DNA of 64,000 bases from Brevibacterium rongguiense (GCF_009857845.1 NZ_WWEQ01000005.1:28097-92096); one strand, 5' to 3'. Positions 45,759 to 56,579 are shown, numbered from the stretch's first letter. Numbers and translations are program-made. The notes: a model not told the origin generated them from the sequence alone.

Positions 45759-47054
45759 TCAGCCCTGCGCGCCGGTGCGCACCGGCACGGCGACGCGGCC
45801 CTGCGCCGCGGTCAGGGCGATGTCGCCGCGGTGCTGCTCGCCGTCGAAGCCAATGAGCTCCACGGCCTCGTAGGCGCGGGCGCGCGCGGCGTCCAGGTCC
45901 TCGCCCAGGGCGACGACGGAGAGCACCCGGCCGCCGCCGGTGAGGGTCTCACCCTGGTCGGAGGTCGTCGTCCCGGCGTGGAGGACCAAAGTGTCGGCGA
46001 GCGCGCTGGCCTCCTCGAGGCCGGAGATCGGGTCGCCGGTGCGCGGCGCCTCGGGGTAGCTGTGGGCCGCCAGCACGACGGCGACGGCCGAGCGGGGATC
46101 CCACTCGAGCGCGGGCACCTGGGCGAGGCGCCCCTCGGCCGCGGCGAGCAGGGTCTGGGCCAGGGGGGAGCGCAGCCGCGCGAGCACGGCCTGGGTCTCC
46201 GGGTCGCCGAAGCGCACGTTGAACTCGACGACCTCGATGCCGTTGCGCGTGAGCGCCAGCCCGCAGTACAGGAGGCCCGTGAACGGGGAGCCGCGGCGGG
46301 CCATCTCGTCGACCACCGGCTGCGCGACGGTCGCGACGATCTCGTCGACCATGCCGGGCGGCGCCCACGGCAGCGGCGAATACGCGCCCATCCCGCCCGT
46401 GTTGGGGCCGGAGTCGCCGTCGCCGATCCGCTTGAAGTCCTGGGCGGGCTCGAGCGGGAGGGCGGTGGTGCCGTCGCAGAGGACGAAGAGGGAGACCTCC
46501 GGGCCGTCGAGGTAGTCCTCGATGACGACCCGGTCGGAGACCGCCAGGCAGGACGTGGCGTGGGCGAGCGCCGCGTCGAAGTCGTCGGTGACGACGACGC
46601 CCTTCCCTGCGGCCAGCCCATCGGCCTTGACGACGTAGGGGGCGCCGAAGCGCTCGAGCGCGGCCCGCGCCTCGCCCTCCGTGGCGGCGGGCACCGCGGC
46701 GGCCGTGGGCACGCCGGCGGCGGCCATGACCTCCTTCGCGAACGCCTTCGAGCCCTCGAGGGTCGCGGCCTCCTGACCGGGGCCGAAGACCGGGAAGGAC
46801 GCCTGGCGCAGCGCGTCGGCGACCCCGGCGACCAGGGGCGCCTCCGGGCCCACGACGACGAGGTCGGCGTCGAGCTCCTCGGCGAGGTCGACGACCGCCG
46901 CGGAATCCGTGGCGTCGACGGGGCGCGTCTCGCACATGCGCCCGATGCCCGGGTTGCCGGGGGCGGCGATGACCGCCTCCACCTGGGGATCGCGGGAGAG
47001 AGCGGCGACGAGGGCGTGTTCGCGGGCGCCCGACCCGATCACGAGGACCTTCAC
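45759..47054 (-). CDS. purD: Phosphoribosylamine-glycine ligase
   Basis: GAR synthetase, second step of purine synthesis; 431 residues of normal length. N-terminal KVLVIGSGAREHAL, ATP-grasp region PYVVKADGLAAGKGVVV, and PNTGGMGAYSPLPW followed by GLLYCGLALTRNGIEVVEFNVRFGDPE are all intact. GTG 47054 lies seven bases from a TAGACT -10 box, so the transcript is probably leaderless. Not in an operon with purC (about 140 bases apart, purC has its own -10). Confidence 0.95.
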   Translation of the reverse strand: MKVLVIGSGAREHALVAALSRDPQVEAVIAAPGNPGIGRMCETRPVDATDSAAVVDLAEELDADLVVVGPEAPLVAGVADALRQASFPVFGPGQEAATLEGSKAFAKEVMAAAGVPTAAAVPAATEGEARAALERFGAPYVVKADGLAAGKGVVVTDDFDAALAHATSCLAVSDRVVIEDYLDGPEVSLFVLCDGTTALPLEPAQDFKRIGDGDSGPNTGGMGAYSPLPWAPPGMVDEIVATVAQPVVDEMARRGSPFTGLLYCGLALTRNGIEVVEFNVRFGDPETQAVLARLRSPLAQTLLAAAEGRLAQVPALEWDPRSAVAVVLAAHSYPEAPRTGDPISGLEEASALADTLVLHAGTTTSDQGETLTGGGRVLSVVALGEDLDAARARAYEAVELIGFDGEQHRGDIALTAAQGRVAVPVRTGAQG

Positions 47055-47061
47055 GTCCGCC

Positions 47062-47067
47062 AGTCTA
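47062..47067 (-). promoter_or_regulatory. -10 box (TAGACT) for a leaderless purD transcript
   Basis: TAGACT on the minus strand, seven bases before the GTG start at 47054. The divergent tspO -10 box is 50 bases away. Confidence 0.6.
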
Positions 47068-47117
47068 CTGATCGGACCCGCCGAGTGGCTGGGCTGCGCC
47101 GGCGGGCCGGGCGAGCG

Positions 47118-47123
47118 TAGGCT
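47118..47123 (+). promoter_or_regulatory. -10 box (TAGGCT) for a leaderless tspO transcript
   Basis: TAGGCT, six bases, then ATG 47130. Confidence 0.6.
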
Positions 47124-47129
47124 CGGTCC

Positions 47130-47648
47130 ATGGGAACCTACACGCAGCAGGCAGACACCGCCCCGTCGCTCGCGGCCGCCATGGGCCGGCTCGCACTGGC
47201 CTCCTCGATCGTCGCGGCCGCGGCGTGGGCGGGGACGAAGGCGACGATGCCCAAGGTCGGACTCTACGAGCGCCTTGAGCTGCCGGCCTTCGCCCCGCCG
47301 CGGAAGGTCTTCCCGATCGCCTGGACCGGCCTGTTCGCCCTCACGGCGGTCACCTCGGCCGTGGGCATGTCGAAGGCGAAGACGAAGGCCAAGCGCCGCA
47401 GGATCCTCCGCTCGCTCGTGGTCAACATGGGCCTCAACGCCGCGTGGTCCTACCTGTTCTGGCAGGTGGAGGCCCGTGCGCTCTCCGCCGCCGAGGCGGC
47501 ACTGCTGGCGGCCTCCGCCGTCGAGCTGGCCGTGCGGATCGGCAAGGAGTCCCCGGCCGCCGGCGCGGCGCTCGCCCCCTATCCGGCCTGGTGCGCGTTC
47601 GCCACCGTGCTCGCGTCCGCCATCGCGCAGCGCAACCCCGAGGGCTGA
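47130..47648 (+). CDS. tspO: TspO/MBR family protein
   Basis: 172 residues with five hydrophobic spans. Family pieces are YERLELPAFAPPRKVFPIAWTGLFAL (the conserved PxFxPPxxxFxxxWxxL pattern), GLNAAWSYLFWQVEARALSAAEAALLA, and APYPAWCAFATVLASAIAQRNPEG, equivalent to the LxPYxxWxxFAxxLNxxxxxLN end of the family. TspO proteins bind tetrapyrroles and cholesterol-like ligands. The N terminus carries about 20 extra residues before the first span. Standalone gene with its own leaderless promoter. Confidence 0.8.
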   Translation: MGTYTQQADTAPSLAAAMGRLALASSIVAAAAWAGTKATMPKVGLYERLELPAFAPPRKVFPIAWTGLFALTAVTSAVGMSKAKTKAKRRRILRSLVVNMGLNAAWSYLFWQVEARALSAAEAALLAASAVELAVRIGKESPAAGAALAPYPAWCAFATVLASAIAQRNPEG

Positions 47649-47737
47649 GCGCTCGGCCGCTGTTCGCGGAGAGCGGCCGCGTCCCGTCGCGCGCGCTCCG
47701 GCCGCTGCCTGCGCCCTGCCCCCGCGTAGCAGGTCCG

Positions 47738-47753
47738 GGCCGGTGCCCCGGCC
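47738..47753. terminator. Short GC hairpin between tspO and the DUF4190-like gene
   Basis: GGCCGG/CCGGCC with a 4-base loop, in the 120-base gap between convergent genes. Weak by itself and without a T-run. Confidence 0.3.
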
Positions 47754-47771
47754 TCGCTCACCACCGGGGAC

Positions 47772-49473
<1,702 letters not shown>

Positions 49474-49477
<4 letters not shown>

Positions 49478-49953
49478 GCACGCGGCGCAGGATTTCACGC
49501 GAGGCCGGCGAGCGCGCGCTCGAGGCGTGGAGCGCGGCCCACGACTCCGGAGCCGCGGCCGTCGATCGGCAGACCGAGGCGACGGCCGTGCGCTACTGCC
49601 TCGAGGAGCTGGCGGCCCGCCATCCGGGCAATGCCGTGGAGGTGCGCGTGCCCCCGTTCGGGGTGGCGCAGTGCATCCCCGGCCCGCGCCACACCCGCGG
49701 CACACCGCCCACGGTGGTCGAGGCCAGGCCCCAGGCGTGGCTCGAGCTCGCCACCGGGCGGCTGGGCTTCACCGCCGCGCTGGCGGCCCATGCGGTGGAG
49801 GCGTCCGGGGTGCGCTCGGACCTCAGCGGGTTCCTGCCGCTGTTCCCCCTGGAGGGCGCGGACGCCCAGACCGCGGTGCCCCATGCGCCGGCCGAGCCGC
49901 AGGAGGTGGCCCCGGAGGCGCAGGACCCGTCCGCGGAGGGCCAGGCGCACTGA
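49474..49953 (+). CDS. Bacterial sterol-carrier-protein-like (SCP) family protein
   Basis: 159 residues. The pattern VRYCLEELAARHPGNAVEVRVPPFGVAQCI, GPRHTRGTPPTVVE, WLELATGRLGFTAAL and DLSGFLPLFP matches the actinobacterial sterol-carrier-like family. Members bind hydrophobic ligands in the SCP-2 fold, but no role is established. A Pro/Glu tail of about 25 residues follows. It overlaps the asparaginase gene (GTGA) and shares its transcript. Confidence 0.75.
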
Positions 49954-50110
49954 CCGGGGAGGGTCAGGTGCGCCTTCCCGCGGGGGGTGTGAACGCCCCG
50001 CTCGCGCGGGGCTGGCCGGCGCCCAGTGCTCAGCGCCGCCGGTTCCAGCGCTGCCCATCCCAGCATGCGGGGCGCCCTGCCGCGCGCGGGTGCGCATGGA
50101 CAATGGGCCC

Positions 50111-51553
50111 ATGAGCGCACAGACGAAGCAGACGACGTCCTTCATCGCCGGGCGGCACGTGCCGTCCCTGCAGACCTACCCGAACATCGACCCCGCCACC
50201 GGCGCCGAGCTATGCCAGGTGGCCCGGGGCGGCGCCGCCGAGGTCGACGAGGCGGTCACCGCGGCCGCCGCGGCCCAGCGGGGCTGGGCGCGGACCTCGC
50301 CCGAGGAGCGCTCGCGGCTGCTCGTCGCCGCCGCGGGCCTCATCCGCCGCGATCGCGAGACCCTGGCCCGCCTCGAAAGCGAGGACACCGGCAAGCCGCT
50401 GGCCCAGGCCTACGCGGACGTGGACGTGTGCGCCCGCTACTTCGAATTCTACGGCCACACGATCGAGTCCTTCTACGGCTCCACGATCCCGCTGGGCGGG
50501 GACATGCACGTCTACACCCGCCGCGAGCCCTACGGGGTGACCGGCCACATCGTCGCGTGGAACTATCCCCTCCAGCTCGTCGGCCGGGCGGCCGCCACCT
50601 CGCTGGCCACCGGCAACTGCGCCGTGGCCAAGCCGGCGGACGAAACCCCGCGCAGCACCGTGGCCCTGGCCGAGCTCATCCACGAGGCCGGGTTCCCGGC
50701 CGGCGCGTTCAACGTCATCACCGGGTTGGGGGCCGAGGCCGGGGACGCCCTTGCCCACCACCCCGGCATCGCGCACCTGGGCTTCGTCGGCTCGACCGCC
50801 ACGGGCTCGAAGATCGCGCACGCGGCGGCCGACCGCGTCATCCCCACCGTGCTGGAGCTGGGCGGCAAGTCCGCCAACGTCGTCTTCGCGGACGCGGACA
50901 TCGACGCCGCGGTGCCCAGCCTCGTGCGCTCGATCATCCAGAACGCTGGGCAGACCTGCTCCGCCGGCTCGCGCCTCCTCGTCCACCGCGCCGTCCGCGC
51001 CGAGGTCGTGGAGAAGATGGCCGCGGCGTTCGGGCGCGTGGCGATCGGCCGCGGGGTCGACGACCCGGATCTGGGCCCGCTCGTCTCAGCCAAGCAGCTC
51101 GAACGGGTCACCGGCTTCCTCGACCGCCTCACCGCGGGCGAGGTGGTGGCTGGCGGGCGCTCCCCGGATGGCCTGCCCGAGGCGCTGGCCGGCGGGGCGT
51201 TCTTCGCCCCGACCCTGGTCGACGGGGTGTCGCCCGATGATGAGATCGCCCGCGAGGAGGTGTTCGGGCCCGTCGTGGTGGCCACGGAGTTCGACTCCGA
51301 CGACGAGGCGGTCGCACTGGCCAACGGCACGGACTACGGCCTGGTCTCGGCCGTGTGGACGCAGAGCCTGGGGCGCGCGCACCGCATGGCCGCGGCAATC
51401 GAGGCCGGCCAGGTCTTCGTCAACACCTACGGTGCGGGCGGGGGAGTGGAGCTGCCGTTCGGCGGGTTCAAGAAGTCCGGCTACGGCCGCGAGAAGTCGA
51501 TCGAGGCATTCGCGGAGTACACGCAGACGAAGACGGTCGTCGTGAAGCTGTGA
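50111..51553 (+). CDS. NAD-dependent aldehyde dehydrogenase (betaine-aldehyde type)
   Basis: 480 residues. Catalytic and cofactor elements: IVAWNYPLQLVGRAAATSLA, FVGSTATGSKI, Glu in VLELGGKSANVVFAD, Cys in NAGQTCSAGSR, EEVFGPVVV and the C-terminal PFGGFKKSGYGREKS. Most like the betaine-aldehyde/gamma-aminobutyraldehyde branch, but the substrate is open. The gene stands alone. A GACAAT six bases before the ATG may be a degenerate -10. A long hairpin follows. Confidence 0.87.
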   Translation: MSAQTKQTTSFIAGRHVPSLQTYPNIDPATGAELCQVARGGAAEVDEAVTAAAAAQRGWARTSPEERSRLLVAAAGLIRRDRETLARLESEDTGKPLAQAYADVDVCARYFEFYGHTIESFYGSTIPLGGDMHVYTRREPYGVTGHIVAWNYPLQLVGRAAATSLATGNCAVAKPADETPRSTVALAELIHEAGFPAGAFNVITGLGAEAGDALAHHPGIAHLGFVGSTATGSKIAHAAADRVIPTVLELGGKSANVVFADADIDAAVPSLVRSIIQNAGQTCSAGSRLLVHRAVRAEVVEKMAAAFGRVAIGRGVDDPDLGPLVSAKQLERVTGFLDRLTAGEVVAGGRSPDGLPEALAGGAFFAPTLVDGVSPDDEIAREEVFGPVVVATEFDSDDEAVALANGTDYGLVSAVWTQSLGRAHRMAAAIEAGQVFVNTYGAGGGVELPFGGFKKSGYGREKSIEAFAEYTQTKTVVVKL

Positions 51554-51590
51554 GCCGCGCCCGCGGCCCGCGCGCCGCGTGGGGCACGGG

Positions 51591-51633
51591 CATGCGAGGG
51601 GCCCCCGACCGGCGGTCGTGGGCCCCTCGCATG
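51591..51633. terminator. Long two-part hairpin between convergent ALDH and yhgE
   Basis: Outer arms CATGCGAGGGGCCC (51591-51604) and GGGCCCCTCGCATG (51620-51633) pair perfectly. An inner CGACC/GGTCG stem continues inside. It lies 38 bases after the ALDH stop and 27 before the yhgE stop and should serve both genes. Confidence 0.8.
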
Positions 51634-51659
51634 AGCGCTGGCCGCTCAGCCAGCACCGC

Positions 51660-54512
51660 TCAGTAGATCGCCTCCGGCTGCTTGTGCACGCGCCCGGCGA
51701 ACGGGCTGTGCCGGCGCAGGAGGATCCCGCCGAACGAGGCCGCAACGCCCAGGACCATCCAGGCGAGCACCGCGAGGAACGCCGCCGTGAAGCCGGAGCC
51801 GCCGCTGGCCAGTGCCGTGAGCCCGTCGAACACGGGGCTCAGGGGCACCAGCGGCCTGATCGCCTCGAGGGCCGGCGGCATGGCGGGCATAAGCTTCGCC
51901 GCCACCGCGAGGACCACGAACAGCACGGAGATCACTCGCCCGAAGCCGCCGAACAGCGACACGAGCGCGTGGTTGACCGCGGCGAACATGAGCGCGGAGA
52001 GGATCGCGAAGACGAGGAGCGCGGACGAGTCCGCCAGCCCCGTCTTCCACGCGAGCATCCCCACGATGCCCATGATGAGGCCCTGGACCACCGCCACGAT
52101 CGCACCGGGGATGATCGCCCTGAGGTACACGCGCGCCGTGCGGGCGCCCGAGTGCACGAGCTTCGGGTCCATCGGGTGCACCACGAGGTACGTGGCCAGG
52201 CCGCCGATCCACAGGGAGAGCACCACGATGAGCGCGATCGCCGCGATGTTCGACACGAGCGAGGTGCTCGCGGGCGTCGTCACGGGCTCGGCCGCCACGG
52301 ACTTCATGCGCTCGCGCATGGGCGCCGTGTAGTTGGGCGCCTGGTCGGAGCCCTTGGCCAGGGCGGTCTGCAGCTTGCCCGAGCCATCCGTGAGCTTCTG
52401 CGAGCCGTCGGAGAGCCGCACGGCGCCGTCGTGGAGCTTCACGGAGCCCGTCTCGGCCTGCGCGACACCGTCGGTGTAGCGCCCGATGCCGTCGTTGAGC
52501 TTCGTCGCGCCATCGGCGAGCTTGCGGTTGCCGGCGGCCAGCGTGCCGGCGCCCTTCGCGAGCTTCGTCCCGCCCTCGTCGAGCTTGCCAGCGCCGTCGT
52601 CGGCCTGCTTGAGGCCGTCGACGAGCGCCGGGACGGCCTTGTTCAGCGTCGTCGTGCCGGCGTGGACCTTCTCCGCGCCGTCGGAGAGCTTGGTGCCGCC
52701 GTCGGAGAGCTTGCGCGCTCCGGCCGCCGCGGTGCCCGTCGCCGTGTGCAGCGTCTTCGCGCCCTTGGCCAGCTTGGGGGTGCTGTCCGCCAGCTTGCCG
52801 GCGCCCTCGGACACCTGCTTGGAGCCCGCGCGCAGCTTGTTCGAGCCGTCGACCGCCTGGACGCCGGCGTCGCGCAGCTGCTCGCCGCCCTTGGCCAGCT
52901 CGCCGGCAGGGTCCGCGGCCACCTTGAAGCCGTCGCGCAGCGTCCCGATGCCCGCGTCGAGCTTCTTGGCGCCGGTGTTGAGGTCACCCGCGCCGTCGGA
53001 CAGATCGCCCGCGCCCTTCGTCAGCTTGTGCGCACCGCTCTTGAGCGTCTCGCCCTGTTCGTTCTTCGTGTCGTCGAGGCCTTGCTTGGCAGCGGTGAGG
53101 CCGCCGATGACGCCCTTGAGGACGGTGTAGCAGTCTTCGCTGTCGATCTTCACCCCAGCGGGTTCGCAGAACTGCTGACGGATCTTCTCGGGCGCTGCGC
53201 GCACTCCCACTGCCAGCTTGAGCTGTGCCCTGCTGGAGCCCAGCGTGCTGCTGGCCTTGTCGATGCCGTCCTCGAGGCTCTGCGCGCCCTTCGACAGGTC
53301 GCTGCCGCCCTGCTTGAGCCGGCCGCTGCCGTCGACGAGCTGCTCACTGCCGTCCTTGAGCTGGTCGAGGCCGCTCTTCGCGCCGGGCGCCGCGGTGATC
53401 GCGGTGCGGAACTGGTCGACGCCGTTCGTGTACTTGTCGATGCCCTCCTTCAGCTGCTTGGACTTGTCCTGCAGCTGGCCGACGCCGTCGTCGAGCTTCT
53501 TCGAGCCGTCGGCGAGCTTCCCCGCTCCGTCGTCGACCTGCTTCGTGCCGTCCTCGAGCTGGCCCGCCCCGTCGTCGATCTTGTCGAGTCCGTCGCCCAG
53601 GGTGTTCGCGCCCTTGCCGAGCTCGCCCGCGCCATCGGCGACCTTGCCGGCGCCGTCGTCGAGCTGCTCGACCTTCGAGGGCATGTCCTTCGTCTTCTCG
53701 CGCATGGTGCCGAGCCCGGTGGCGAGGCGCCCGGCTCCGCTGGAGAGCTGCGAGGCGCCGCCGGAGAGCGTATCGGCGCCCTTCGCGGCCGTGCCGGCGC
53801 CGTCGGCGAGCTGCTCCGAGCCGTCGCGCAGGTCACCGCTGTTGGACGACAGCTTGCCCAGGCCCTCGCGCAGCTGCGCGGTGCCGTCCTTCGCGGTGCC
53901 CAGCCCATCGGTGAGCTGCTGGCTGCCGTCGTGGATCTGGCCCGCGGCGTCGGAGCCCTTCTCGAGGCCCTTGCCCAGCTTCCCGAAGCCCAGGTAGAGC
54001 TTGTTGAGGTACTTCTCCGTCACGCCCTTGTTGAGCTTGCCCGTGGCGGTCTTCGCGATGGCCTGGCCGACGATCGCGTCGGTCAGGGGCCCCACCTCGG
54101 AGGTCTTGACGTCGATCTGCGCGGAGTTCGCGTCGTTGGGTTTGCCGGAGAACGAGGTCGCATCCGCCGTGAAGGACTCGGGGATGTCGATCGTGGCGGC
54201 GTACTCGCCGCTGCTCAGGCCCTTGTTCGCCTGCGCTGGGTCGTCGACGACCTCCCACGAGAAGTTCGATTCCTTGGTGCCGAGCAGACCGTCGCTGAGC
54301 TCCTTGCCCAGGTTCACGTCCTCCCCGTCCACGCGGACCGTGCGGTCGCTGTTGACGATGGCTGCGCGCACCTGGTGGAGCCGGCCGTTCGCGTTGAAGG
54401 CGGCCAGCGCGAAGCCGCCCGCCACCACGATCGGCACGAGCACGAGGCCCAGCAGCTGCAGCCATGACACGCGCGACGAAAGGCCGTGTCTGATAGCCGA
54501 GAATGACATCAA
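51660..54512 (-). CDS. YhgE/Pip-type membrane protein with very long heptad-repeat stalk
   Basis: 950 residues. One N-terminal span (about 17-40), an outside domain, then about five C-terminal spans (from about residue 765), as in the YhgE/phage-infection-protein family related to ABC-2 exporters. Residues about 195-730 are dozens of heptads of the form L-x-D-G-A-x-K/Q (for example KLADGSKKLDDGVGQL), predicting an extended helical stalk. The array is broken once by a loop with two cysteines (C449, C461 in FCEPAGVKIDSEDC) that could form a disulfide. The start has TAGGAG about nine bases upstream. Relatives are used in surface-factor export or as phage receptors. Confidence 0.85.
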   Translation of the reverse strand: MMSFSAIRHGLSSRVSWLQLLGLVLVPIVVAGGFALAAFNANGRLHQVRAAIVNSDRTVRVDGEDVNLGKELSDGLLGTKESNFSWEVVDDPAQANKGLSSGEYAATIDIPESFTADATSFSGKPNDANSAQIDVKTSEVGPLTDAIVGQAIAKTATGKLNKGVTEKYLNKLYLGFGKLGKGLEKGSDAAGQIHDGSQQLTDGLGTAKDGTAQLREGLGKLSSNSGDLRDGSEQLADGAGTAAKGADTLSGGASQLSSGAGRLATGLGTMREKTKDMPSKVEQLDDGAGKVADGAGELGKGANTLGDGLDKIDDGAGQLEDGTKQVDDGAGKLADGSKKLDDGVGQLQDKSKQLKEGIDKYTNGVDQFRTAITAAPGAKSGLDQLKDGSEQLVDGSGRLKQGGSDLSKGAQSLEDGIDKASSTLGSSRAQLKLAVGVRAAPEKIRQQFCEPAGVKIDSEDCYTVLKGVIGGLTAAKQGLDDTKNEQGETLKSGAHKLTKGAGDLSDGAGDLNTGAKKLDAGIGTLRDGFKVAADPAGELAKGGEQLRDAGVQAVDGSNKLRAGSKQVSEGAGKLADSTPKLAKGAKTLHTATGTAAAGARKLSDGGTKLSDGAEKVHAGTTTLNKAVPALVDGLKQADDGAGKLDEGGTKLAKGAGTLAAGNRKLADGATKLNDGIGRYTDGVAQAETGSVKLHDGAVRLSDGSQKLTDGSGKLQTALAKGSDQAPNYTAPMRERMKSVAAEPVTTPASTSLVSNIAAIALIVVLSLWIGGLATYLVVHPMDPKLVHSGARTARVYLRAIIPGAIVAVVQGLIMGIVGMLAWKTGLADSSALLVFAILSALMFAAVNHALVSLFGGFGRVISVLFVVLAVAAKLMPAMPPALEAIRPLVPLSPVFDGLTALASGGSGFTAAFLAVLAWMVLGVAASFGGILLRRHSPFAGRVHKQPEAIY

Positions 54513-54944
54513 AGAAGACTCCTATGTCTAGTGAGGTCCGCCGCGGACCGCGGCCGAGCGCGCCGGCCGGTCGTCGACCCTGACGCACCCCGTCGCGATC
54601 CATGCGGTGCAGCGCAGCGGATCGACGGGCGGGGATCGCGGCGCTGCGGGATGGCCGTCGCGCTGTGCGATCTCCTGGAGAAAGCTAACCGCGACATGTG
54701 AGCTGCACAACAACCGGATGCAGGGTTGTACACAGCATCACTAGTTACATGTAACTTTCCGTACTTTTTAGCGCTCGCGCACAGCCCACTCCTCCGCGGC
54801 GGACAGACCTCCCAAAACCGAAAAGATGTGGCGTGTATCACGATTTGGTTAGGGCCCGGTCCGGCTCGGGGTGTGACAGCATGACGCCGTGACCCGCTCG
54901 AAGCAGCCCCCGCCGCGGCCGGCCACAGGCCCCGGCGGACGCCG
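54513..54944. promoter_or_regulatory. Divergent control region with palindromes
   Basis: 430 bases between the divergent YhgE and EamA genes. It holds a perfect 14-bp palindrome AGTTACATGTAACT (54743-54756) and an ACAACC/GGTTGT inverted pair (54710-54715, 54724-54729), both in an AT-rich block. TAGACA with TAGGAG lies close to the yhgE start. The palindrome is operator-like (TetR or MarR size); no regulator gene is adjacent. Confidence 0.6.
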
Positions 54945-55805
54945 ATGAGCGCGGGAGTCCTCGGCCTCGTCCTCCTGGCTGCGGTCTTCCACGCCGCGTG
55001 GAACATCGCCGCCAAGCGCGCCGACGGCTACGGCCGGGTCTTCGTCTGGGCCTACGGGCTGGCGGGCGCTCTCCTCCTCACGGCCCCGGCAGGCTGGATC
55101 ATCGCGACCACTCCGGGTGCGCTCTCCTGGCCCGTGGTGGCGGCGGGCATCGTCACCGGCGCCCTGCACGTGGGCTACGGCCTGTGCCTGCAGACCGGAT
55201 ATGCGAAGGCCGACCTGTCGATCGTCTATCCCGTGGCCCGCGGCGCCGGCCCCGTGCTCACCATGGCCGTGGCGATCGCGGTGCTGGGGGAGCGGCCCGG
55301 GTGGCTGGCGGTGGCCGGTGCGGCGGCGATCGTGGGCGGCATCGCGCTCCTGATCGCGCGCCGTCCCGCCGGCGGTGCGCGCGTGGGCCCCGGCCTCGTC
55401 TGGGGCCTGGCAACCGGGGCCTTCATCGCCGCCTATACGCTCTTCGACGGCCACGCGGTCAACGCCTGGGCCCCGCATCCGGTCGTCTACCTGTGGCTCA
55501 GCGGTGTCGTCCAGGCGCTGCTGCTCACGCCCTCGGCGCTGCGCCGGCGCGAGCTGGTCGCGGCGCTGGTCCGCCTGCGCGGGGCCACCGTGGTGCTCGT
55601 GGGGCTGCTGTCCTCGACCGCCTACCTCCTCGTGCTCGTCGCGATGCAGCGCGCCCCCATCTCCCTGGTCGCGCCCCTGCGGGAGACCAGCGTCGTGATC
55701 GGCCTCGTCCTCGCGCGCCTGCTCTTTCGCGAGCAGAGCCTGGGAGCGCGCATGGCGGGCGGCGCGGTCGTCGTCGCGGGCACCGCGCTCATCGCGCTCG
55801 GCTGA
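54945..55805 (+). CDS. EamA/DMT family transporter
   Basis: 286 residues with ten spans in two EamA repeats. The first begins LGLVLLAAVFHAAWNIAAKRA, the second at GLVWGLATGAFIAAYTLFDGHAV. The conserved end-of-repeat pieces KADLSIVYPVARGAGPVLTM and APISLVAPLRETSVVIGLVLARLLFRE are present. Members export amino acids, drugs or metabolites; substrate unknown. ATG 54945 lacks a strong ribosome-binding site. Confidence 0.82.
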   Translation: MSAGVLGLVLLAAVFHAAWNIAAKRADGYGRVFVWAYGLAGALLLTAPAGWIIATTPGALSWPVVAAGIVTGALHVGYGLCLQTGYAKADLSIVYPVARGAGPVLTMAVAIAVLGERPGWLAVAGAAAIVGGIALLIARRPAGGARVGPGLVWGLATGAFIAAYTLFDGHAVNAWAPHPVVYLWLSGVVQALLLTPSALRRRELVAALVRLRGATVVLVGLLSSTAYLLVLVAMQRAPISLVAPLRETSVVIGLVLARLLFREQSLGARMAGGAVVVAGTALIALG

Positions 55806-55864
55806 GCGCCCAGCCCGACGGCGGAACCTGCGGACCGCGGCCACCCGCGCCATCCCCGCAGCCG

Positions 55865-56389
55865 TTACCCGTCACGGCAGGCGCCGCCTTCGCCGCCGTC
55901 CGCGGAGTCTGCCCAGCCGAGGTCTGCCCGGAAGGTCCGAGCGTCACCACCCTCTGGCCATCCGAACTCTGGCCCTCCGAGCTCTGCCCCGCCGACCTGA
56001 GCATCGCCGAGCCCTGCCCCGCCGAGCCCTGCCCCGCCGACCTCGGCGTCGTCGAAGCCCAGCAGCTCACCGTCGAACGCGCCGCGCGCGCTCGGTGCGC
56101 ACGCTCCCGGAGTGCTGCCCTCGAGAGGGCAGCCGTGCCACGTCGCGCTGAACCGCAGCGCGATGAGCTCCGCCTGCGCGCGGGAGTACGCCGGCGCCGG
56201 CCCGCGGGCCGCTGACCTCGCCGCATCGCAGACCCGCCGCCAGAAGAACGCGCACACCGCCTCGTAGCCCCACAGGTCCATGAGCGCGCGCAGCAGCTGC
56301 GCGTGGGTGAGGCGTGCGCCGCCCTGCGATTGCGCGGCGAGCGCGGCGCGGACCTCCGCCGCCCCCGCGCCTGCCCGAAGGTCCGCCAT
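55865..56389 (-). CDS. Hypothetical protein with pentapeptide-like C-terminal repeats
   Basis: 174 residues. GGAGGAG eight bases before the ATG supports translation. The first half is helical (LTHAQLLRALMDLWGYEAVCAFFWRRV) and unknown to me. From about residue 112 the protein repeats a five-residue unit, AEVGG AGLGG AGLGD AQVGG AELGG PEFGW, like pentapeptide-repeat proteins, encoded by a 15-bp DNA repeat (about 55970-56040). Only six or seven units are present, too few for a full right-handed helix. A palindrome ACTGCGCAGT (56475-56484) lies in the promoter area. Confidence 0.5.
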   Translation of the reverse strand: MADLRAGAGAAEVRAALAAQSQGGARLTHAQLLRALMDLWGYEAVCAFFWRRVCDAARSAARGPAPAYSRAQAELIALRFSATWHGCPLEGSTPGACAPSARGAFDGELLGFDDAEVGGAGLGGAGLGDAQVGGAELGGPEFGWPEGGDARTFRADLGWADSADGGEGGACRDG

Positions 56390-56579
56390 CGTGCCCGCTC
56401 CTCCCAGCCCGCCGCTCCCGCACAGCCCGGCCCGTGGCTCCCAGGCAGTCCGTCAGTCCGTTCCGCCGCCCCACACTGCGCAGTATGCGGGGAGGGACTG
56501 ACACGGGCCGCGCCCGCGCTACAGCGCGGCCTTGGGCCGGCTGTGACCAGCGCATCTGTGTCCGCGAGCGGTGCTGAAC

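Noticed and set aside
51579..54467. 962-codon plus-strand frame antisense to the YhgE gene
   Set aside because: It mirrors the heptad repeats of the real gene on the other strand; Arg/Gln/Leu-rich low-complexity translation and no ribosome-binding site.
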